Origin: Podochytrium sp. JEL0797
Lineage: Eukaryota > Chytridiomycota > Chytridiomycetes > Chytridiales > Chytriomycetaceae
Direction: 5' to 3'
Length of the DNA stretch: 30,059 bases
NCBI GenBank assembly: GCA_027596195.1
Contig: JADGJG010000221.1
Coordinates: forward strand, 1-30,059
Part shown: positions 19,775 through 28,587 of the stretch, one piece after another
How the letters are laid out: each line of letters begins with the position of its first letter
Position numbering within the stretch: the first letter of the stretch is position 1
Notes under the pieces: generated by a model
Seen by the model: only the letters and a program-made list of their open reading frames with translations
Databases searched by the model: none
What the model was told of the DNA's origin: nothing
Position numbers and translations under genes: made by a program

Positions 19775-19785
19775 CTGGGGGTACA

Positions 19786-20365
19786 TTTTGAGTGATCAGC
19801 TTCCGAATTGTGAACTAATCAAGAGGCAGGAAAGTCACACGTCTGCAGTTGTACGATCGATATCAGAATCGCAGATCAAACGAATTTCAAAAACGCAGAA
19901 CTGAACCATCAACTGGCAGCAGTGACTGAACATTGGGTTCCTCTAATGCGATCACTTCGGTAGTGGGAGGGACAAACAGTGATAGCATTTGGGAGGAGCG
20001 TTGGGGAGCGCTGGGGAGTTGAGGGCAGAGACATGACTGCGCGGATCACCACTTCCAATTCGTTGGGGGGTTTTCAAGAATCGCAACAGTTCTTCTGATA
20101 AAATAAAGCCAGTATTGTGATCGCTCGATACCATTTTAGGATTGAAAAGCTCGAACGCGTTCTCTTGATTTCTCCATATAAATCACACGCATGATTCCTC
20201 GCGGTTTTAAATGCAAAATGTGATAACTAAGTGGTATTGATTTCCACGGCATAAATGATGCTATAAACGAAGCTCTTGGTCGAAAGACTGGCAAAGCGAC
20301 TCCCACCGGAGGGTGGGGCAACAGAATTTTCCTGAGTCATTTTCCGAGCTTCAAACACACCCAAC
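19786..20365. promoter_or_regulatory. Upstream region of ZnF-E
   Basis: About 580 bp without a supported gene. TATAAA at 20262-20267 lies about 100 nt before the ZnF-E start, and another TATAAAT occurs at 20177-20183. No element matching ZnF-A exons 1 or 2 is present here, which confirms that the pseudogene is 5' truncated. Confidence 0.45.
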
Positions 20366-21076
20366 ATGTCCTTGCGCCCCGTTGCTGCGGATCCTCTCGC
20401 CACTTCCACACTGGCACCATCACCACCACACTCTGTCAAAGATCCTGTGGATATGCACGGATATCCGGATGATCTTGGCGGGTACTCGGATGATGCGGAT
20501 GCGGAGACTGAGTCGTTGGACTCCACCGAAGACACCCACAACGGAACAAGTGAGGATGCAGTTCCCAGTGGATATGCGATTGGTACCGATATTCCTACTG
20601 GCACCACCTCGCCCACATCCCTCAAGACGCCCAAGCCCCGAACATCCCAAACGCTCTTCACGTGCTTCAACTGCGAATACTCAACCGCGCGTAGAGACCT
20701 CTTTACGGCACATCAGCGCATCCACACGGGAACCTGGTTCTGCTGTCCGGTGTGTGTCTACAGAACGAACCGCAAGGAACACCTCACGCGCCACGCCCGC
20801 ACCCATTCGGGTGAAAAGCCCCACAAATGCAACCAATGCGAGTATTCCGCATCGCAGAAAATATCGCTGCAGAAACACTTAAGGAGCCACGCGGTTGTGC
20901 AAAAGGTCCGCTTGCCCTTCCAGTGCACCCGGTGCGAGTATTCCACCACCGAGGAGGCCAAGCTGCGTCGCCATGTGAAGAACCACGACAGCGCGCGTGG
21001 ATTCACGTGTTCTGTGTGTCCCTATGCCACAAACCGTCGTTATTCACTCGCACGTCATGAAAAGGTGCACTTGTGA
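20366..21076 (+). CDS. Intronless C2H2 protein ZnF-E, five fingers
   Basis: A 236-residue probable DNA-binding protein. The N-terminal ~95 residues are acidic and Ser/Thr/Pro-rich. Five fingers follow: C-FN-C-EYST, C-PV-C-VYRT, C-NQ-C-EYSA, C-TR-C-EYST and C-SV-C-PYAT. The aromatic-Ser/Ala/Arg pair after the second Cys is shared with ZnF-D. Only one linker is a canonical SGEKP; others are replaced (GTWFC, VVQKVRLPF), so the fingers are unevenly spaced. The C-terminus ends directly after the last finger (ARHEKVHL). The start at 20366 is the first ATG of the frame. A zinc-finger relic of the same style lies downstream. Confidence 0.9.
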   Translation: MSLRPVAADPLATSTLAPSPPHSVKDPVDMHGYPDDLGGYSDDADAETESLDSTEDTHNGTSEDAVPSGYAIGTDIPTGTTSPTSLKTPKPRTSQTLFTCFNCEYSTARRDLFTAHQRIHTGTWFCCPVCVYRTNRKEHLTRHARTHSGEKPHKCNQCEYSASQKISLQKHLRSHAVVQKVRLPFQCTRCEYSTTEEAKLRRHVKNHDSARGFTCSVCPYATNRRYSLARHEKVHL

Positions 21077-21539
21077 TAGGTGTTTGCTGTTTGGAGATTC
21101 TGGCTGGACGCTGTTTTGGAACGTCTTATTACCTTGCTGTTTTTCTTTTGAATATATCGCGAATAAATTTGTTCTAAGTTTGATTTTTTGTGCGGGTTTT
21201 AAAGTTCGCTATTGAGCGTGATCGCAAGTGAATTATTTATTTGCCTCTTTCTGTTCGTCCGTTATGAGCGAAAACGAATAACGCAGAGTTTAACTCAACA
21301 AAATCTTGTCCTCACCAATCGTGGCCGATTTGCAAAAAAACCTTTTCCTTCTCTGCATTGGCCGAGGGGCGTAAGAACCCGTCGATTCCCCAATGCTGCA
21401 ACACTTTGAACACCATCATTTGAGACATTCTCTTTTGAATATACCAAAAAAATTACTCTGCTGTGCCGATTTTGGCGAGAAAACTGGCGTTGAAAGTTTT
21501 TGGAAGCGCGACCGAAGAATGCATGGCATGAAATCATTT

Positions 21540-21985
21540 CACACCTCGCTCAGAGTCGCGACCTTTCCCCCGTTCGGGGAAAGGAAGCACTTGCCCTTAC
21601 TCAACGAGATTTCGGCTTCACGTGGCAAATCACAAACGTAAACAAACGCGGGAAAAGCCGTTCAAATGCAGTTTCTGCGAGGCTGCTATTCAAAATTTCC
21701 TACCCCGGGCGGCTGCAGACGACAATCCAGTTAATTGCATCTTACCGACAGCAAGAATTCTCTCAGCCGCGGGGAATGCGCGGAACTTCAGCAGACAAAG
21801 ACAGATGCACATGGGCGACAAGCGATTCCAGTGCCTCGAGTGCTGTTAGCGTGCAGTGAGCTGTCGGGTCTTTAGTCACGCCAGCGTATTCAGATGGGCG
21901 AGAAACCGGTTAGGTGTAGTTTTGTGAATATCTACCTAGGCCGGCAGCGGCCGCATTTGAAGCATGTTAGACGGGTGATTCGAGC
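21540..21985 (+). pseudogene. Decayed zinc-finger array relic
   Basis: Fragments of a YS/FC-style finger array are scattered over different frames. Around 21595-21680, CPYSTRFRLHVANHKRKQTR runs into EKPFKCSFCEAA, which is half a finger, a linker and the next Cys pair. Around 21785-21845 there is RQMHMGDKRFQCLEC followed by a stop. Around 21885-21965, RIQMGEKPVRCSF and then RPHLKHVRR follow. Frame changes and stops separate them, so this is a dead gene or gene fragment related to ZnF-D and ZnF-E. No start codon can be assigned. Confidence 0.7.
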
Positions 21986-22642
21986 CCGCCTCAGCTAACA
22001 ACGCGGTTTAAATAATGACAACACAATACCTATCGATACAGCTATTGGCGAATGAGGAATAAAAAAATGCGTTTGGCTTTACGACAAGTCGACAACTGGG
22101 TTTGATTGTTTTTGTGGATTTTACGAGAATCGTGACCCCCTAAAGGCGCAAGTGATATCCTCTTCTTTCATACTCATTATATGAGGGAGCGATGGGGGGA
22201 ATAAGGGCAACATTCGTAGAAACAATTTTTTGGCCGCCAGTTGCCAAGCACCACTTCAACCTTACGAGCCCTGCTGCGAATTCGGCATTTCCAAGGAGTG
22301 GGATAGTGCGGTATATTCCGCACCCTAATGGTGGACTCCACGCGACGCGATGTGTGTCAAAAATTGGGCGCAAACGGACCATTTTTGGGCCATCTGCCCC
22401 CCTGAGCAATTACGTGTTTTTTTCCGAGTCGAAAAAGGTCACGTGAAAATTTTTCCGACATTTTTTTTTGTTCGCATCTCTCGCGCGCGACGTTTTCGTC
22501 CTGGCAAAAAAAAGCAGAAACCGTTTCGTCTGCCTTGCTTCACTCGAATCAAATTCCAACGGTCTTACCACGCCGATCTCTCTGTTACCACCCAAAGAAG
22601 CGATATTCGGACACCCAACCCCCGCATCTATCAATCACCGAA
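21986..22642. promoter_or_regulatory. Upstream region of the DDT-domain gene
   Basis: About 660 bp without a gene. It contains a perfect 6-bp-arm palindrome GTGCGG-TATATT-CCGCAC at 22306-22323 and an E-box-type TCACGTGA at 22439-22446, roughly 200 nt before the ATG. Oligo-T and oligo-A tracts lie at 22463-22471 and 22506-22513. None of these has a proven function. Confidence 0.4.
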
Positions 22643-25600
22643 ATGAGCCTTCCGCCGCCTGGCACCTTCCTTCCCCCGCCACACGGCCACCCAACCCAAC
22701 CACAGTTCCACCAGGGACAGCAGCAGCAGCCTCCCTATAGTAACCAGCAATCACCGCCGTATCCGCAGTTCCGTGTTGACAGCTACGGTCAGCCATCGCA
22801 GCAGACGCAGGTTGGAAAATTTTCAGCGGGCTCTTTTTCGTCGTGTTCGCTAAAACAAACAACCTGGTTTCCTGAACCCAGAGCTATTCGGGTGCTCCTG
22901 CGAGCTCGCAAAATCAACAATACGCACAACCGCAACCCTCGGATTACCAACCTTACAACGAGCAGAGTTACCGGCGGCAACAACCACCTCCACCAGCCAA
23001 CAGCTATCAAACCTACAGCAATGCAGCATACCAACCTCCCCCAGCCACACATCACTCGTATCAGTCGTACCCGCCCGCTTCTAACAGCCAAATACCGTAC
23101 GGTGCGCCTCCGCAACAACAGCGATATTATCCTTCATCCAGCAATCCCGAATACCCTCAGCCGCAGCAATACAACTTACCCCCACCTCCTGGTTCGTCGC
23201 AACCGCCGTACATCCAAACCCGCAGTCCGACAGTTCCGCATCAAAACTTTCACCCCGCTCAATCTTCATCGCCTCAACAACCCAGCTATTCAAACTCGTA
23301 CTCTACCTCCACATACCCCTCTCACATGGAGCCACTTTATTCTTCAAATTACCCACCGACCTACCCGCCATCATCACACCCCTACGGATCCAATTACACA
23401 CCGCCCCCGGTCTTCCCAGACCAACAATCCCCGCCGCGAAACGCTCCTCACAACCAGCAACCATACTCCACCGCAGCCCCATACTTCACATCACCACCAC
23501 TCCCAACCTCAACCAACATCCTCCCGCCCCCAATCCCCTCGGGCTACGGCCCAGAACCCACCATCCCCTTCCGCCACTTCCCCGAACCCGTCCCATACCG
23601 CACCGAAATACCCCCATCCACCACGAATTTGCCTCCTGCTCCACGCGCCAAAAAGTCATCCACCAAACACCAAAACTACACACTCGTGGATCCTTCGGGA
23701 GTCTCCGACGCGTCGCGGCTGTTGCCCAAGAAGCGCGGGCGGCCTCCCTCGAAAAACAGCAGTGCAGCCGCGGAAATGAACGCGCATCAGTTTCACGACG
23801 TGTTGGACCGCGCGAGCGCGGGGACGGAGTCTCACCGTGGACGGAGTGAGGTGGGTTCGTTTGGAGAGGTCATAGGCGGTGGTGTTGGGGTGCAAAACAA
23901 GTCGCGGTTGGTGACTTTGCGGTCCAAGGCTGAATTGGAGAGTGTGCATGGCGCGGCGTCGAGTACGGGGGGGTCCGTGTACGATGGTATGGAGGGAGTT
24001 GAGGCGGAAGGAGGGTATCATGCAACGATGGTGACAACGGTGCCGGCGGTGAACAAGAGGGTTTGCATTGGGGAGGATTTGGAGCCGGCGTTGTTGGCGG
24101 TTGCGCATCCGATGGTGGTGTTGAAGGCGGTGGGGGAGGTGGCGGTGGTTGTGATTCCCGATTTTGCGAATCAGGATGCTGGTGGCGGGGAGGAAGTGGT
24201 GGAGAGTGTGGAGGCGTCGAAGATGGAGGGGGTTGAGTCGACGGATGACGGCCAAAATGTCGCCGAGGGTGTTGAGAAGATGGAGGTCGCGACGCCCGAG
24301 GGTGCCTACAAGGCAGAGTCTGTTACCAGTGAGAAGAGTCCCGCGAAGGGGAAAGGGAAATCATCCAAGTCGAAATCAGTTTCAAGCAAGCCTGTAGAAG
24401 AAACGGAGCCAGACGCGAGTGCCTCTGGAATCGTGCTCGACAAGAATATGATGGAGCTCCAAAACAGGCGTTTGTCGCTGATCGAGTCGATGGATTTGCT
24501 TTCGGTCGTGGATTTCTTGAACGGGTTTGGGACGGACCTGCTGAAGCTGGAGACTGTTTCGGATCTTTCTCTAGGTATGGAATCTGAGCTCTGCTTGGCG
24601 ATGCCGAATTTTGACTAAAAATCCGTTCGCGCTATTTTCACAGGCTCATTCGAAAAAATGCTCTACAACGTCCCCTCCAACCACTCCCGCCTCCTCACCA
24701 TCTACGCCTCCCTCCTCCTCTACATCTACCCACGCGCGCGATTCCGAGAATCCCTCGAACACTCCGACATCCCCGCCCACCTCTCCCACCACTTTGCCTG
24801 CTCCCTCACCGCCTCCACGAGTTTCGGATCCTTCCTCATTGACGCGCGATACCTCTGCAAAGTATTCTCCCAAATCGAATTCCTCCGCATCCCGCCGCCG
24901 TTCCACGTCGCCGCGTTGACGTCACTTATTACGTCGTGTCAGGCGCAGAAACAGTTCCATGCGCTTATGAATCATGCGTTGGAGGAGGTGGAGGTGTTGC
25001 GGAGGGAGAGGGTGCATGCAACAGTGAGGACGAAGGAACTCAAGTTGGCGATTTCGCGGGGGGAGAGTGAGGTGGCGAATGCGGGGGTGTTGGTGGGGAA
25101 GCTTGAGAGTTTGGTGGGGGATGTGACTTGCTTGCTTGAAAGCGGACGTACCAAGGCGGAGGTAAATATGATGTTTTGCTTGATCCTGCAAACACAGTGC
25201 CTAACTAGAGTTGTTTTCGCTCGTCAAGGCCGACAACAACGTCCCGCCTCGGACTCTCCCCATCGACCAACGTCTCCAACACGAACGCACCCTCCACGAA
25301 AACACAAACACTCTCGAAAACTACCGCACGGCCCACACCTCCCACACAGACCAACTCGCCCTCCTCGTATCCGAACTGACTGCCGTAGAGTCGCGTTCGA
25401 TCCAAGTGAATCACGACCTTGCCAAAAAGAAGAACCAGCTGCGGTTGGGCGGGTCGCGGGTGCTCGGGTACGATCGCAATGGGGCTGTTTACTTTTGGGT
25501 GGATGTCGGTGTCTCGGGGGAGCAAGCGTTTGAGGTTCCGGAGATCGCGGTGGAAGTTGTGGGGACACCTGTTGCGCCTGTCGTTCGGGGAAAGGGAGGT

Positions 25601-26752
25601 AGTCGCAACGGCAGTGTTGCAGGTAGTGCGACTGGCTCTGAGAAGGGAGAAGCGAATGGAAACGTGAAGGCGATGGAGGTGGACGGAAATGAAGTCGGCG
25701 AGAAGAAGGCGGACGGGGAAGTGAAACCTATCGAACCTGAGGCCACACCTGCAACCAAGCAAGTCGAGATTCTTCCTACCTACCGCATCGCTGGAATTGT
25801 CGTGGATTCCTCCTACGCATTGAAACCATCCGACACCGATACCAGCACATCCCCCCAACAATACGAAAATCCCCGCTCCTTTGGCCCATTCACATTCATC
25901 GACTCCATGCCGCTCCTCAAATCTTTCGTCCGCTCCCTTAGCGACCGCGGCAACCGAGAACGCGACCTCCAATCCACGCTCCGCGAACAATTCGAAATCT
26001 CTTACGGAATCACGTTCCCGACGTTGAAACGCGCTTGGGACGCGTACGAAGCCGCGCCTTTGACGCCTGCAGAAGTCAATTTGGACGCCGGGTTCAAGGG
26101 ACTTTCTGCTTGGATTTCGACGCTGGGACAGTCGTTGGTGGTGGGTGGGGGTTCTGCTGCTACATCCCCTGAGAGCTCGATGCCGTCGACACCGGTGAAT
26201 GCTTCCACCGAGAGTCTCACTTCTGTAACGAGTGCGATTGGACTCCGAACGCGGAGAGCCAAACCCGCAAAAGCCCTCATGGCCCACGAACGTATGACCA
26301 TGTTCGAACGCTCCTCCATCGCACTCGTCAAATCGCGTCTCCACGAACTGATGCCGTTAACGGGAACGATCCCCAAAAGCGACGGCGCGACACCCAAAAA
26401 GGAAAAAACGGCCTGCGACGCGATCCGCACCTTGGCAGCCGCGAGGGAAGTCGCGACCTCCATCATCTCCCGCAAATTCGGGCGCAACACCGTGAATGAA
26501 TTGGAAGACCGGTTGGAGCGGTGTGAGACTTGGTCCATGATGTGTGTGTTGTTGGGGGATGTGATTCGCGAGACGAAGAGTAGGAGATTGAATGATTGGT
26601 TGGATGAGACGCGGGATGGGGGGTGGGTCGAGGAGGAGGAGGAGACTACGGAGGCGGATGAGAGTTCGAAGGGGAGGGGGTTGGATAAGCCAAAGTTGAC
26701 GCGGAAGCCGCGGAAGGTGGCGAAGCAGCCGGAGGTGGAGATTTGGAAGTAA
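22643..26752 (+). CDS. DDT-domain chromatin-remodelling-type protein, four exons
   Basis: A 1300-residue, probably nuclear protein. Exons: 22643-22810, 22882-24574, 24644-25161, 25229-26752. The N-terminal ~270 residues are Pro/Gln/Tyr-rich and disordered. An AT-hook-like KKRGRPPSK lies near residue 341. A DDT domain spans about 596-660 (LLSVVDFLNGFG..LSLGSFEKMLYN..LLTIYASLLLYI), and its middle is formed by splicing the intron 24575-24643. Helical WHIM-like sequence follows, then a coiled-coil-like stretch. Near residue 870-884 is a WSD/WHIM-type signature, GSRVLGYDRNGAVYFW. DDT and WHIM regions in ISWI partners (Acf1/Itc1/Ioc-type) contact the remodeller and linker DNA, so the role is inferred to be chromatin remodelling. 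Acceptor 25228 is preferred over 25210 because CTAAC lies at a proper branch-point distance. No PHD finger or bromodomain was seen. Confidence 0.85.
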
Positions 26753-26799
26753 AATTTTTTTTTTATCGCGTTGTTTTTTTGTAATATTATCTTTCGTTA

Positions 26800-27898
26800 T
26801 CATTTATCACATTGGGTTTCGGTTTCGCGCTCGCCGGTCCCACTACTTCCAGCTTCGTCCGAAGCAACGCCCATCTGACCACCATCTCCATGCTTCGACG
26901 CGACATGATTCTTGAGAGTCCCAGCCCTCGAATACCCCTGTCCACAAACTTCACACGAGAAAGGCTTCACTCCCGAATGATACCCTTCATGCGTCCTCAG
27001 CGATGCCGAGGTTGAAAATGTGGCACCACAGGTTTTGCATTCAAAAGGACGCACACCCAAATGCCGTTTCTCATGGGCCCGCATATCCTGACTCTGCGTG
27101 AACCGACGGGGACAGTACCCACACACGTAGGGTCTCTCGCCCGTATGGATGCGGACGTGACGCCTGAGGGAGGAAGCGTCGCAGAGGGTTTTGGAGCAGT
27201 GCGGGCAGATGTACTGGGTGGAGTGGAGGATGGCGTGGCGGCGGAGGTTTTTTTCAGAGGAGAAAGAGTGGGAGCAAGTGGGGCAGGTGAAGGGGAGGGG
27301 TTGGTCGGGGTCGGCCGTGTGTTTCGAGAGGTGGTTGCCGAGACCCTGGGTGGTTGAGAGGAGGGATTTGAGATGTCAGATAGGGATCACAATTCAATCA
27401 TTCGATACTCAACTTGTCTCGTGGTGAAAGACTCATCACATTGGAAACATTCGAATTTGGTTTCAAGGTTGTTGATTTTTGGCGGAGGTGGCGTATTGAC
27501 AAGGTGGTCTTTGCGCGAGAGATGCCAGAGGAGTTCCTGCCAAACGAATATGATACTCGTTAATAAGAAGAATGCAAGAGAATAAACCAACCGACCTGCT
27601 TCCGCTCAAACTTGTCACCGCATTGCAGACATTCAAAATCAAACTGCTTCTGAATCAGCTGCTGTTTTGCCAGTTTCTTTGCCATTCGCTTTGCCAGTTT
27701 CTCTGCCTGTTTCAGTGCCAGCTTCTCTTCGGCAAGTTTCTCAGCCTCGCGCTTGATTTCTTCCTTCTCGCGAGCCTCCTTCTCGAGCTTCTGCTTCTTG
27801 TTGGCAATCACCTTTCTCGCTATGATCACCTCGTTCTCATGCACAAACGGCACTGGCTGCGATCTCTTCCTGCCGGACGTGCGGGGTGATTCATCCAT
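26800..27898 (-). CDS. C2H2 zinc-finger protein ZnF-C, three exons, seven fingers
   Basis: Probable DNA-binding protein, 323 residues from the ATG at 27898. Exons: 27898-27596, 27536-27414, 27345-26800. The N-terminus has a basic patch (SGRKRSQ) and then a Lys/Glu/Ala-rich coiled-coil-like helix directly before finger 1. Finger 1 (CLQCGDKFERKQ+ELLWH..H) and finger 2 (CFQCDESFTTRQ+GLGNH..H) are each completed only by splicing phase-0 introns 27537-27595 (GTCGGT) and 27346-27413 (GTTGAG). Five uninterrupted fingers follow: C-PT-C, C-PH-C, C-GY-C, C-KT-C, C-EV-C. The frame stays open without any ATG for 440 nt upstream of 27898, up to a TAG at 28342-28340, and that part is protein-like. An additional 5' exon and a longer N-terminus are therefore possible. 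Confidence 0.88.
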
Positions 27899-28587
27899 GG
27901 TGCCGGGTGTGTCAATTGGTCCTGATTGGGGCGCTTGAGGTTCCGGCTTGGAAGTCTCAGACGGCGATGTTGAGGTCTTCTCTGTCTTGACCCACCGGCC
28001 GCCAATACGGGGAGGAAAGGGGCGAACTATCGTGGCAATTGGATGGTGTGGTGATTTTTGCGATTTTTGGAGCCAGACTTTGAGTCGGCAGTCGGTTGGA
28101 TTGCATAACAATTTGGCGATTATTCCTGTAGTGGATGGGAACCGTTGATCGAGTGCTATAAAAGCGGCAAGATGTTCCAATGCGTTTGCCGCGTGCAAGT
28201 ATGATGAGGTTTTGTCATAACAAAGCCCTTGGAATGCTCTCACTTCTATGCCGCCTCTTTCGGTGTCTACGATAGATGCCGCCCTCCGTAACGCGTCGCC
28301 TACGGTTGCACCACCGACGCCTCGGAACGATTGATCCAGCTACCACACTTTCCAGAGTGATGCCATTCTTCCCAAAAACGAACCCGCCGATCTTGAATTT
28401 AAGGGTCAGAAATGAGGACGAAAGTGAATGAAAGTTTTTTATTTTTGGACACCGACGCAATAAACTATACAAATAAGATACACGAATATAGAAATTCATT
28501 AGTAAGAAGCGATCTATCCTTTTCGAATAAAATGATAAAAGAACGCGTGGATTTTCCACGCACGCCCCAAAACAAAAACAACCCAAA
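27899..28587. promoter_or_regulatory. Intergenic region between divergent ZnF-C and the UBX gene
   Basis: 689 bp between two divergent starts. The ZnF-C side (27899-28339) is an ATG-less open frame in phase with ZnF-C, with protein-like sequence such as SYLHAANALEHLAAFIALDQ, bounded by GTGGTAG, which could be a splice acceptor. The part nearest the UBX gene (28390-28560) is AT-rich promoter-like sequence. No RNA gene was seen. Confidence 0.4.

Larger units (their letters stand above)
18313..19785 (-). repeat. Large inverted duplication, right arm
   Basis: This is the reverse-orientation counterpart of about 304-1967. It contains the DJ-1 promoter, DJ-1 copy 2 and the truncated ZnF-A copy. 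It is shorter than the left arm because the ZnF/DJ-1 gap lacks about 200 bp. Similarity ends at the position equivalent to the ZnF-A intron 2 acceptor, so ZnF-A exons 1 and 2 were not copied or have been lost. Confidence 0.88.

Noticed and set aside
22811..23779. Continuation of the first DDT-gene reading frame past 22810
   Set aside because: The Pro/Gln/Tyr-rich frame shifts at 22882. A 71-nt GT-AG intron restores it, and the unspliced frame becomes basic low-complexity sequence.
25205..26344. 379-codon open frame on the minus strand
   Set aside because: It is antisense to the last exon of the DDT-domain gene, whose plus-strand product has family motifs (GYDRNGAVYFW). The minus translation looks like GC-skew read-through.
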